The position numbers were made by a program, and so were the translations under genes. Below, in pieces: positions 1 through 10,902 of a stretch of 64,000 nucleotides of DNA. Source of the DNA: Xenopus tropicalis (lineage: Eukaryota; Chordata; Amphibia; Anura; Pipidae); assembly GCF_000004195.4 (NCBI RefSeq), contig NC_030677.2:199553743-199617742 (forward strand), in the 5' to 3' direction. The notes below the pieces were generated by a model. That model saw nothing but the letters and a program-made list of their open reading frames with translations. It searched no databases and was not told the origin of the DNA. Position 1 is the stretch's first letter; every line of letters starts with the position of its first letter.

Positions 1-950
1 TAACCTACTCAAACCAGTTCATGGAAATGTATAGAAAATGAACCTCATCCTTATTCCAGGCAGCCGTACTGGGGATATATGCCAAGTAGCCAATAAACCC
101 TTGTTGACATATAGCTCCTGTCAATCATTTTTTCTAAGAATCCTGGGGAATGTAAATAAAAAACAAAAGACCAGAGACTCTTGGCATAAATATCCCTTTG
201 TTGCAGCCAAACAATGTAAGAAATGTAATTTACTCTAGCATGGAATAGTCTGAGCTAAGGGTAACGACTTGCTACTGCCCTCTGTGGTACATTTAAAATG
301 TTATTCTTGAACCGACAAATGTATTTGTAGCTGTAATATTGGTGTGTAGGCGCCATCTCAGTGCATTGTGCCTGAGTCTGAGCTTTCAGAAGGAGCCAGC
401 GCTACACATTAGAACTGCTTTCAGTTAACCTATTGTTTCTCCTACTCCCATGTACCTGGAGGAGTCCCAACCCGGACTTGGATTTCTTACTATTGAGTGC
501 TATTCTGATACCTACTGGGAGCTGCTATCTTGCTCCCTTCCCATTGCTCCCTTTCTAGCTGATCGGCTGCCAGGGGAAGGGGGTGGGGGATATCACTCCA
601 ACTTGCAGCGCAGCAGTGTGACTGAAGCTTATCAGAGCACAGGTCACATGGCTGTGGCACCCTAGGAAATGAAGAATATGGCTAGCCCCATGTGAAATTT
701 CAAACAAATATAAAAAAATACATGCGCACAACATGCATGTGATGTCACTCCCATAACCTGAGGTGCACATTAAGGTCCGGTGCCTAGGGTGGAAATGGAC
801 CTACATACAGCCTTGATTAGATAAACAGAGAATTCCATATTTTGCTGGTAGAAGAGTAAATATGTTCTTTTTTGCCATTAATAACTATATAACTACACAT
901 TACCAGCCCTTTCTTTCTAGTAATATTGTCATTTGAATTATTGTACAGCG

Positions 951-1721
951 TAGTGCTGGGCGGTATGACCAAAAATTTATATCACGGTATTTTTCAAAAT
1001 TATATCGGTATCACGGTATTTGACGGTATTTTTTTTTCCCCATGCATGATTAGGTGACCACCCCAAACACCCGCCACCCGCACCCCCCCGCCACCCCAAA
1101 CACCCCCTCATCCGCACGCAGCCCCCCCCACCCCCCCATCCGCACGCACCCCCCCACCCCACCCCAAACACCCCACCCCAAACACCACCCCCCCATCGGC
1201 GCGCACCCCCCCCACCCTAAACACCCCCCCATCCGCACACACCCCCCCACCCCACCCCACCCCAAACACCCCTCCATCCGCACACACCCCCCCCACCCCA
1301 AACACCCCCCCATCCGCACACACACCCCCCCACCCCACCACATAAATATAACCCCCCACCCCACCCCATCCCAACCCCCCCAAACACAACCCCATCCCCT
1401 TCACATAAGTATAACCCACCCACCCCCACCCCAAACACCCCCCCATCCCCTTCACATAAATAACACCCCCCCATCCCCTTCACATAAAATATAATTACTT
1501 GCCAGGCACCCCCCGACAGCTCACATTGGTATCCGACTCTGAATGCGTCCTAGCGATGGCGCTTTTGTAGAGTGTGCGCGCTGACGTCGCGTGCGCGCTG
1601 ACGTCACGCGCACACCCGGAAGTATTCACGCACACCGGTATGGGGGTATGTAGAAAATTCATATCGGTTTAAAAAAAAAAAAAACGGTGATCGGTTTTTA
1701 CCGGTATACCGCCCAGCACTA
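951..1721. mobile_element. hAT-type MITE with C-rich internal array
   Basis: The terminal inverted repeats begin TAGTGCTGGGCGGTAT and end ATACCGCCCAGCACTA. They are flanked by a perfect 8-bp target duplication, GTACAGCG, at 943-950 and 1722-1729, the hAT hallmark. The interior has a C-rich tandem array (1054-1480) and then a CpG-rich segment with GCGCGCTGACGTC repeats. There is no transposase frame. It is inserted in an L2-like LINE tail. Confidence 0.88.
1054..1480. repeat. C-rich minisatellite (CACCCCAAACACCCCCCATCCGCA)n
   Basis: Irregular units of runs of C joined by A, CATCC, GCAC and CATAAATA. Because stops are rare in such sequence, it gives several long spurious reading frames on both strands. 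The minus strand is extremely G-rich, with GGGG tracts separated by single T. Confidence 0.85.
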
Positions 1722-1771
1722 GTACAGCGCTGCGGAATATGTTGGTGCTTTATAAATAAATAATAATAATT
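1722..1771 (+). repeat. L2-like LINE 3' tail with (AAT)n
   Basis: GTACAGCGCTGCGGAATATG, then a GGTGCTTTATAAATAAATAA stretch and AAT repeats. This resembles the stem-loop tail of L2-clade LINEs. The same tail appears on the other strand at 22985-23050. The hAT MITE at 951 is inserted in it. Confidence 0.5.
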
Positions 1772-2440
1772 TGAATTGCTTTATGTGTATATTCTATAAA
1801 TGACTGAACAAAAATATTTTGTGATGATTTTTTGTGCTTTTCTGCCATTAGGAAAACGCCATTAGTCACTGGTATAATAACCATCTTGTATGACGCAGTA
1901 GGGATACATGTTCTGAAATGTGTTGGTAGGTAAGTGAAAATAGCTGTACATTATCACTAGGTGATCAGTGGGACATCACATTATGCACATTACAATTTAA
2001 ACTCTAACCTGCGTGGCTTTCTTCTGGGCAGGTCCAGCCATTAGCGCGTTGAGGTTGCTCTCCTTCTGTTGCTTGCGTAAAGCTTTTAGCCATTATCTAT
2101 ACATCGTTGTGTAAGTTATTTGCAGATCCAGGTATAGATGCCTTTTAAACTAAACAGCTCTGGGTTCTTCTGTTGAATCAATACTTATTTTCTGAAAAGT
2201 ATTCATTTGTACAAGAAAAAACCTTTGTAAGAGACCACCAAACCATGTTGTATAGTTAGATATGACGTGGTGACATTTTCCCTAGTATGAAGCCACCCCA
2301 GATTGGCAGAAGAAGAAGCTGTCACTCAGTTGAGGTCCATCAATGTTTGCTCATATAAATTCATCCTAACATTTAGCTGATTCACAGGAAGGAGGTGATC
2401 AATATCTGTATTTGGGGAATAAATTCCATCCTGACACTAT

Positions 2441-2840
2441 GGGGCACATTTACTAATCCACGAATCCGAATCCCGAATGGGAAAAAATTGTATTGTAAAC
2501 GAAAATTTTGCGACTTTTTCGTCGCTGTCACGTTTTTTCCGTATTTTGTGCAATTTTTTCGTCGCCGTCGTGACTTTATCGTATTTTGCGCGACTTTTTC
2601 ATCGCCGTTGCGATTTTTTCGTATTGAGCAATTGTAAACGGCGGAAAAACCAATCTGATTTTTCCGCGACGGCGACGAAAAAGTCACGGAAAATATACCA
2701 TAAAGTCGTAACGGAGGCGAAAACATCGCGGGACATGCGAAAAAGACGCAACGCTGACAAAAAAGTCGCAAAAATACCGATCATTACGAAAAACACGTTC
2801 GGACGCTTTCGGTCCGTTCGTGCATTAGTAAATCTGCCCC
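2441..2840. mobile_element. Harbinger-like MITE (GGGGCACATTTACTAA ends)
   Basis: Inverted ends GGGGCACATTTACTAATCCA and its partner ending TAGTAAATCTGCCCC, flanked by a TAT duplication (2438-2440, 2841-2843). The interior is a palindrome rich in GTCGC, TTTTTC and GAAAAA runs. Relatives occur at 37845, 45543 (ATA duplication), 55789 and 57513. Confidence 0.75.
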
Positions 2841-3595
2841 TATGGGAGGAGGGGAGGAATTTTTTTCAGATTCATATTTGTTTGAAACCAAGAAAAAAAA
2901 TTGTGTTTTCATGAATGGCAGTCTTTTATCAAAAGATCTGACCTGAAAGAGCAGAAACAAAAAAAAAAAACTTGGAAAACCGCAACTTTTTCAACTGTCA
3001 AACAATCCAAAAACTCTGCAAAGTTGCAACTTTTTCCACTACTCTTTCAGATTTTTGGCAACAAAAAGCCCGACCCAAAAAGTTGTGGTTTAGTAAATGC
3101 CCCAGCAAGGGTTGTGATACACATAAGGGGTCATTTATGACCACTAAGTAAAGTTGCAGTTGTGCAAGTTTGCCTGAGTTAGCTGCCTTTGCACATAGTT
3201 GTGCTCTGCACTGTCCGGTCTGCCCTTCCTCGTCTTGTGAATATTGCCCATTTACACAGGGAAGCCTGGAGCTACCACTACCCACAGAAATAAATATAAA
3301 TGCCTTTTTCTTTTACAAAGAAGTACCTGATTCCTCCAACTGAAAGGAAACCATGTTGCTCTGATAAACCTTTTTCAAAGCCCCCTTAGGCTCACAGTGT
3401 AATGCAGCCCCACCCACACCTTCTTCCATTGTGAAGTGATGGATTATAAGAGTCCTTCTTGTACTGCCCAGTATATAACTAATAGTGCCAGGGCAGGGGT
3501 GCAAGTTAAGCAGCCCCGGTAGTTCCGTCCCTGTTACCGCCTCTGGCTCAGCCATTTAAATCCCTGATCTGCCCCAATTTATACACTATGTGAGC

Positions 3596-3777
3596 CTAAA
3601 GCTGGCCATACACGCACCGATACTATCGTACGAAACCTCGTTTCGTACGATATTCGGTGCGTGTATGGCATGCTGGCGAGTCGACCGATATCGCAGGAAG
3701 CTGCTGATATCGGACGACTCGCCGACCGATGGTCGCACGAAACATCGTCAGATTGCCACGTGTATGGCCAGCTTAAA
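3596..3777. mobile_element. Palindromic MITE, AGCTGGCCATACACG family
   Basis: Inverted ends AGCTGGCCATACACG and CGTGTATGGCCAGCT. The inner arms contain CGATAT, TCGTACGAAAC and GTCGACCGATATC motifs and are strongly self-complementary. Related copies lie at 4262-4585 and 31812-32096. Confidence 0.75.
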
Positions 3778-4261
3778 GGGAAGAATAGGGAACTGATCAA
3801 GCAAGCTGTCATGGCTTCCATTCAATATGATGAATCAGGTCTAAAATACATTTATATTTTTTTTTTTTGGCAATTCAGACTGTGTTTATGCACATTTTTC
3901 CTTGAAATGGATGCAAGTGATTCAACAATACCTACTTAATATTGTAGATACATTTTTTCTTAATTGTCTGTTCAATCAAACTGCAAAAGAGTAGAACTGA
4001 AAGTGACACCCTTTGTTAGCTAACCGAAGAGATTTGTAATTACCATTGTTCTATTATTAAATGGTCTATTGATCAGGCATGTTTTTCTGCAATCAGAATG
4101 AATAAATCCATGTGTTCTGGGTATCTTTGTGGGTTGTTTCCCAGGAGAAACATTGGATTGCTGCCATCAAAGTTAGTATTTAGGGTAACTCTATATTAAC
4201 TGTTTGGTAATATTGTATTGCATGACTTCCAAAGGTGACGGAATGTGCCCAAGAAGAATGC

Positions 4262-4585
4262 TTATTACATATGGATAGAGGGGCCATCGGTCGCACGAAA
4301 GATCATACAATCAGCCACAAATCGTTCAGGGCTGAAACGGCAGATAAAGAGGTAGAAACAATAGAATTTCTACCTCCTTCTGCCGATTCAGCGCTGAAAG
4401 CAGATTTTGGTCAGGCGCCTTCTATGGCGCCCAATCAAAATCTTTTAACTGGCCGATCGGCAAGTCGACCGATATCAGCAGCCTCCTGCGATATCGGTCG
4501 ACTCGCCGACTTGCCATACACGCACCGAATATCGTACGAAACGAGGATTCGTACAATATTATCGGTGCGTGTATAGCCAGCTTAA
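4262..4585. mobile_element. 5'-truncated MITE, AGCTGGCCATACACG family
   Basis: It shares GCAAGTCGACCGATATC, TCGTACGAAAC and the right end GTATAGCCAGCTTAA with the elements at 3596 and 31812. The left terminal repeat is missing. An internal palindrome around AGAAACAATAGAATTTCTAC is shared in degraded form with 31812-32096. Confidence 0.65.
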
Positions 4586-5000
4586 GTTAGCCATATTCCA
4601 AACAAGCAGACCTTTCCTTGATATGCCAACCTTGAGGGGGAGATAACAAGATGCAGCCCGTCAGGGTGAGAATAGTATTAATGAGCTCATGTGTATCTTG
4701 CCCCAATGGGATTTTCAAACCTGCCCGATTGACATCTGCACGATTATTGGGCGGATATCAGTTGGGCGGGCCCGTCTGGGGGCCCTGTACGTGGACCAAA
4801 ACGTTGCCGACTTGGAGCATTTGCAGTTTTATTGGCCCTTATACCTTAACCTTTATAGCACAGGAACCTTTGGGGTATAGGGGTCATTTTTATTGTATGT
4901 ACAGAGGATGGTACGTGCTTGGCCAAAATCAATGCAGCCAATCATTCCGTCTCTATGTAATGTCGTTCAACATGCCTGCCTCTTACTGTTTAAAGGAACA

Positions 5001-5395
5001 GTAACACGAAAATATGAAAGTGTTTTAAAGTAATTAAAATGTAATGTACTGTACTCTTGCCCTGCACTGGTAAAACTGGTGTATTTCCTACAGAATGCTC
5101 CTATAGTCTATATAAATAAGCTGCTGTGTAGCCACGGGGGCAGCCATTCAAGCTGGAAAAAAGGAGAAAAGTCACAGGTTACATAGCAGATAACAAATCA
5201 ACTCTGTAGAATACAATGGCATTTTATCTGTTATCTGCTAAGTAACCTGTGCCTTTTCTCATTCGAATGGCTGCCCCCATGGCTACACAGCAGCTTTGCT
5301 TATATAAACTATAATAGTCTTTCTGAGGCAAACACACCAGTTATACTAGTGCAGGGCAACAGTGCATTATATTGTAATTACTTTACAGCCAGAGA
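5001..5395. mobile_element. T2/Kolobok-like palindromic MITE (single-copy arm)
   Basis: It begins TTTAAAGGAACAGTAACAC. The arms TGCACTGGTAAAACTGGTGT ... ACACACCAGTTATACTAGTG and CAGGTTACATAGCAGATAAC ... GTTATCTGCTAAGTAACCTG pair over about 350 bp. The right terminal TTAA is lost near 5395. Its right arm, from GGCTGCCCCCATGGC to CAGTGCA, is the ancestor-like form of the 88/89-bp satellite unit at 61.8-64 kb. Confidence 0.75.
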
Positions 5396-6570
5396 GATCA
5401 AACCTTATTGATTCACTCCTATCTTATTGTACCCACTGAGTTCATCAAAGGGCCTAGCTGATTAGCTGCTTTTGTGTTTTGATTTCCGATGTCCATGGTA
5501 ACTGTATCCTAATCCCAACAAGCTTGGTGTTGGTGGAGGCAACTTCTAATTAGGCATCTAGCTGTTTCCAGCTGACCCTGCTGTTGGGCACCATGCTAGG
5601 GATCAGGGAGCCTAAGCCCAGTCAGCTCCCCTTTATTGTATTCAGTCTTCTTTCCTAACAGTCTCCTCTCCTTTGTAACTGCTGTGGGCATTTTTCATGT
5701 CCCTATAAGCAAAGAATAATAAATATCCCACTGTCCCTCAGTATTGCTGCTTGCATTCTGGATTTATTCTCAACATATAACATAGGAGCATAGTGAATAT
5801 AGAGCAGTCCTGACCTGTTACTTACCCATTAGCAACATTTTTTCATCCTCTACTATGGAATTTTACCCTAGAGCCAGAAAAGTGTAATTTAAATGCCAAT
5901 ATTGCTTTCTTATCAGGGCTGCCTATGGCTGCAGGAAGCATTCCACCCATGTCATTATGCTGAGATACTGCTGGCCATAGGACATGAGGGATTAGCCAAT
6001 TAGACTGCAGACTGGCTCTATCTATCTGCAATAGACAAAAACCAACGTTGCCAAATATATACCCATAAATGGGGCTTACTGATGTCATTAGTCACATGAC
6101 TTGCAGAAACGTGTGTATTATAGAAAATAAAGCCCCCCTGGTGTCAAATTTCAATATATTAGAAGTCGCCTTGGGGTTTCATGGCCTTTATCCTTGTGCC
6201 TTTATGTAATCATAGAACTGCACAGTGACTTCAACTATCCTTATATCTTACAGCAGGGGGTACATTCTGTAAATTCTGTCTGTCATATTGAGCCTAATAT
6301 GATTTCAGCTGTGATATCATATCAGTAGAATGGCAGCAGTACGTATTATATACCTAAAGCCGGTGGCATTGATTTAATCCATACACCAAAAATCTCTTAC
6401 CAAGTTGTGATTTCTTCCAGTAATTAACTGTGTTCTTATTCTGACCTAGGTACAAAAACCCCTAGTTCTGCCCTTGCTAGAAGTCAAATATATAATTTAT
6501 AACGGCTCGCCCAGCTATTATCTCTGATTTGCAGAGAGCCATGGATGTTGCTTCTAACTTAAATAGATAA

Positions 6571-7885
6571 CAGGTATGGGACCTGTTATCCAGACGTGGG
6601 ATGTGAGGTTTTCCGTATAAGGGGTCTTTCTGTAATTTGGATCTCCTTACCTTAAGGCTACTAAAAAACATTAATTAAACCCAATAGGATTGTTTTGGCT
6701 CCAATAAGGATTGATTATATCCTAGTTAGGATCAAGTACAAGGTACTGTTTTAATACTACTGGTATAGGATCCACTGGAAACCCGTTATCCAGAAAGTTC
6801 TGAATGACAGAAAGGTCATCTCCCATAGACTCCATTATAACCTAATAATATTGATTTTTAAAAATGATTCCCTTTTCTCTGTAATAATAAAACAGTACCT
6901 GTACTTGATCCCAACTAAGATATAATTACCCCTTATTGGGGGCAGAACAGCCCTATTGGGTTTATTTAATGGTTAAATGATTCCCTTTTCTCTGTAATAA
7001 TAAAACAGTACCTGTACTTGATCCCAACTAAGATATAATTACCCCTTATTGGGGGCAGAACATCCCTATTGGGTTTATTTAATGGTTAAATGATTCCCTT
7101 TTCTCTGTAATAATAAAACAGTACCTGTACTTGATCCCAACTAAGATATAATTACCCCTTATTGGGGGCAGAACAGCCCTATTGGGTTTATTTAATGGTT
7201 AAATGATTCCCTTTTCTCTGTAATAATAAAACAGTACCTGTACTTGATCCCAACTAAGATATAATTACCCCTTATTGGGGGCAGAACAGTCCTATTGGGT
7301 TTATTTAATGGTTAAATGATTCCCTTTTCTCTGTAATAATAAAACAGTACCTGTACTTGATCCCAACTAAGATATAATTACCCCTTATTGGGGGCAGAAC
7401 AGCCCTATTGGGTTTATTTAATGGTTAAATGATTCCCTTTTCTCTGTAATAATAAAACAGTACCTGTACTTGATCCCAACTAAGATATAATTACCCCTTA
7501 TTGGGGGCAGAACAGCCCTATTGGGTTTATTTAATGGTTAAATGATTCCCTTTTCTCTGTAATAATAAAACAGTACCTGTACTTGATCCCAACTAAGATA
7601 TAATTACCCCTTATTGGGGGCAGAACAGCCCTATTGGGTTTATTTAATGGTTAAATGATTCCCTTTTCTCTGTAATAATAAAACAGTACCTGTACTTGAT
7701 CCCAACTAAGATATAATTACCCCTTATTGGGGGCAGAACAGCCCTATTGGGTTTATTTAATGGTTAAATGATTCCCTTTTCTCTGTAATAATAAAACAGT
7801 ACCTGTACTTGATCCCAACTAAGATATAATTACCCCTTATTGGGGGCAGAACAGCCCTATTGGGTTAAATGATTCCCTAAAAAAA
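6571..7885. mobile_element. ACAGGTATGGGACC MITE pair with 113-bp tandem array (copy 1)
   Basis: A plus-oriented half (6571-6760) joins an inverted copy that begins GGTATAGGATCC at about 6762. About nine units of exactly 113 bp follow, with starts at 6866, 6979, 7092, 7205, 7318, 7431, 7544, 7657 and 7770, then a short tenth unit cut by an A-run at 7879. The units are nearly identical, which points to recent expansion or gene conversion. There is no coding capacity. Confidence 0.85.
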
Positions 7886-8849
7886 AAAAAAAAGCTAATT
7901 GCGGTGGTTATTTATTTCACTTTGCACAGGTCATTGTAAATGAATTCTTATGCTTGGTGAGTAAATGTCCCTTTAAAATATTTTACTGAACAAAACAAAA
8001 AAATCAATTTCTTCCAATGCGTGTTTGTTGTTTAATTACAAGCAATGAATCATTTTTGTATTGTATTCCATCAACATACCTGGCTTTGCTTCCAGAGGCT
8101 TTAATTACTGATACAGATGATTACGAAACACACACAGTCAGTGGGAAGGTATCAAGTGTATTAATTAAAGGTGAGGTTTGAGCTTCTGTCAGTGCGGGAG
8201 GATTATGCACAGAACACAAAGGGTATTAGCGATTGCGCTGCAGGCACATTTGGGCCACACTTTAATTATGCATTTAGAAAAAATGATCGCCATCTCATTA
8301 ATGGCTTTGGGGATTTCTCATGCAGCTCACGTGGCATGGAGATGCAATCGAGCAGCAGTGATTCCATAATGCAGTGATGGGCAGCTCTTCTGCCACTGTT
8401 ATTACATTGCAACTGAGAGCCTTAAGCTGGCAGATGGGTACCCAGGGCTGCCATTAGAAACCCAAGTTCTCCTCTGGGGCCCCTTGTGACATTGTAACAT
8501 CTCTTAATAACACCTATATATTTTTAATATTGGTTTTCAGGGTCCAGAATGGATGGATCACCTTCAGTTGTACCATTTGTACCCACTCCCTAGCTGTGTG
8601 TAAGTCCAGGAGTTGCCCTTGCCTGCCGCAACGTCATCAGCTTTCCTGTTATGCTAACTGCATGTTTTCTTTTCTTTCAGACTTAGCAAACCAGAATTCA
8701 AAGCAGCTTCTTATTATTGGGACTTTTAAACCAATTTGATGGTCTATACCCCCCGACCGGCTTCTGGGTGGATATAGCTGTACTCCTTCTTGGCTTCAGC
8801 AAAGGGTAGTGTAACCCCAAATATAACTCAAGCTAGTTATAGGTTAGAG

Positions 8850-9155
8850 CAGGGATCCCCAACCAGTGGCTCAGGGGCAACATGTTGCTCACCAACCCCT
8901 TGGATGTTGCTCTCAGTGCCCCCAAACCAGGGAGTTATTTTTGAATTCCTGACTTGGGGGCAAGTTTTGGTTGAATAAAAACAAGATTTACTACCAAATA
9001 AAGCCCCTGTAAGCTGATAGTGTGCATAGAGGCCCCTAATAGCCAATCACAGCCCTTATTTGGCTCCTCCATGAACTTTAATGGTGCTTGTGTTGCTCTC
9101 CAAGTCTTTGTAAATTTGATTGTGGCTCAGAAATAAGAAAGGTTGGGGACCCCTG
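8850..9155. mobile_element. hAT MITE, CAGGGATCCCCAACC family (copy 1)
   Basis: The ends are CAGGGATCCCCAACC and GGTTGGGGACCCCTG. The flanks GGTTAGAG and GGTTATAG are an 8-bp duplication with one mismatch. The body reads CAACATGTTGCTC, CCCTTGGATGTTGCTC and GCAAGTTTTGGTTGAATAAA. At least six more copies are in the window. Confidence 0.85.
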
Positions 9156-9309
9156 GGTTATAGCATGGGGTACATTGGACTCTCTTTCAAAGGACGGGCC
9201 TTCGCTATGTGGAAGAGTGTGTATGAAGGGTGCTGTTGGACTACACTACCCACTGTCAGATGTAATAATGACGTAAAAGAAGGACACCATGAGGCAGAAA
9301 ACTGAATGC

Positions 9310-9655
9310 TTTATTTACTACTAGGTCCTTCTAGCAGACACGAGGGCAACCATTCTGATTAAAAGACAGGAGGTTCCATCTAAATACAGTGAGAGCTGTG
9401 CAGTTGTGGAATTCCCTCCCCTCAGTCGTACTGGCTGATACATTATATAGCTTTAAGAAGGGTCTGGATGGCTTTTTAGCAAGTGAGGGAATACAGGGTT
9501 ATGGGAGATAGCTCTTTTTTAATTTCTTTTTAAAGCAAATTGGAGAGGCTTCAGCAGGGGGGTTTTGCCTTCCTCTGGATCAGGTTTTATATAGACATAA
9601 AAGTTTAAACTGGAAGGACGTGTGTCTTTTTTCAACCTAACTTACTATGATAGTG
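9310..9655 (+). mobile_element. LINE 3' end: RT C-terminal domain remnant
   Basis: The plus strand at about 9387-9500 reads VRAVQLWNSLPSVVLADTLY then SFKKGLDGFLASEGIQGYG, the conserved C-terminal tail of CR1/L2-like non-LTR ORF2 proteins. It is followed by GGACGTGTGTCTTTTTTCAA, a common LINE 3' tail. It is a short 5'-truncated copy. Confidence 0.7.
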
Positions 9656-9830
9656 TGTATGGGCAGCTTTAGTGCTCACTTACCGAGCACTTGCGCCCCA
9701 TGGTTTTCGGCTTTCTGCAGATAAAAATCCATCAATACAGAGCAGAAGGTGTGGCACCTAGGGGCTGCCCTGTCCACCACAATACAATGCTGAATAATGC
9801 AGAGAGATGCAGGTCTCTGCACTGTGTACT

Positions 9831-10076
9831 CAGGGTCAGACTGGGCCACTGGGACACTAGGAAAAATCCCGGTGGGCCCTGGCGGCCCAGACCCGAACCT
9901 TGCCGGCACTCCCTCTGCCAGACAGTTCCTCCCCTGACGCATTAAATTTACGTGCTCAGGGGAGGATGCCGCGTGAGGGACACTACGGGGGGTTAGGGGA
10001 CGTGGCCGGCGGGGGCACCTGCAGGGCCCCTGGGGCAGGAGCACGAGTGGGCCCTGCACCCCCCAGTCCGACCCTG
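9831..10076. mobile_element. hAT-like MITE, CAGGGTCAGACTGGGCC ends (copy 1)
   Basis: The inverted ends are CAGGGTCAGACTGGGCC and CAGTCCGACCCTG. The interior is GC-rich, with GGTGGGCCCTGGCGGCCCAG. The flanks TGTGTACT and TCCATACT are a degraded 8-bp duplication. A related copy is at 36412. The GC-rich body produces long open frames on both strands that I take as spurious. Confidence 0.7.
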
Positions 10077-10426
10077 TCCATACTAGATAGCATTGAGGTG
10101 GTATTGGAGGTCTGAACATCTGAGTTTTGAATGGAGTGTATTTGCCCTAAGAAAAAAAAAAGTTAGATTCAAGAAATCACAAATAAATGGTTAAATAAGT
10201 AAGGATGCTGGATGTAAAAGATAACTAAGAATATTTGTAACACTGTTTAGTTATAACTATGTTGTTTGTTCCTTTTTTTATTTAATCATTTCAAAAGCAA
10301 ACATAAAAAGTAATTGTTAATGGGTCGTCTGTTTTATAGCCCAGTGGCCCCTCTGATGCTGGGGCCCCACAGCTTATATTCTGCCCTTTGGGGTTGGGTT
10401 GCGTTTCAGTGTGGCAGCAGTGTGCA

Positions 10427-10516
10427 TCCATAACGGATTGTGTAATTATCAGCTCATCCATAACAGATTGTGTAATTATCAGCTCATCCATAACAGAGTG
10501 CGTAATTATCAGCAGG
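10427..10516. repeat. Three 30-bp tandem units
   Basis: TCCATAACGGATTGTGTAAT followed by TATCAGCTCA, repeated at 10427, 10457 and 10487 with a few substitutions. Confidence 0.85.
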
Positions 10517-10605
10517 AAAATTATGGATTAGCGTAAAAGATTATGTCTGCCAGCACTGGGATCAAAGGGCCCATTCAGTAACATTATCAACGCCTGATAG
10601 AACAT

Positions 10606-10902
10606 TTGTATAAGGCATCAAGTTCCACTCACACACAGGGTTTTTGTACTCGTCACAATGAGTTGCAAATCTGTGAGCGTGCAACATGGTTACGTATGGA
10701 GTTCCTTCCTGGAGTCAGACTGGCCAGCACCCCCCATTCTGTCTTTAGGGTAAGCCTCATGTGCATGATCATTGGTACATATTTTGGAGGTCTTGTGATG
10801 CTCCTCTTGAAGTCAGAAGGAGGGGACAAAAGCTTCAAAAAAAGTAGAAAAATACTATTTAAAAAAATATATCATTTTTATATGGACAGCTATTCAGCCC
10901 AA
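10606..10902. repeat. Left flank repeat of the 82-bp satellite
   Basis: The segment with GAGTTGCAAATCTGTGAGCG, GTGCAACATGGTTAC, TACATATTTTGGAGGTCTTG and TGATGCTCCTCTTGAA is repeated in the same orientation at 13350-13550. The satellite is thus bracketed by direct copies of one roughly 220-bp segment. Confidence 0.8.

Noticed and set aside
1054..1494. 146-codon His/Pro-rich frame and several Gly/Trp-rich minus-strand frames
   Set aside because: They come from the C-rich minisatellite, where stops are rare in every frame.
9676..10119. 147-codon minus-strand frame
   Set aside because: It covers the GC-rich hAT-like MITE at 9831-10076; the length is explained by base composition and no family is recognisable.
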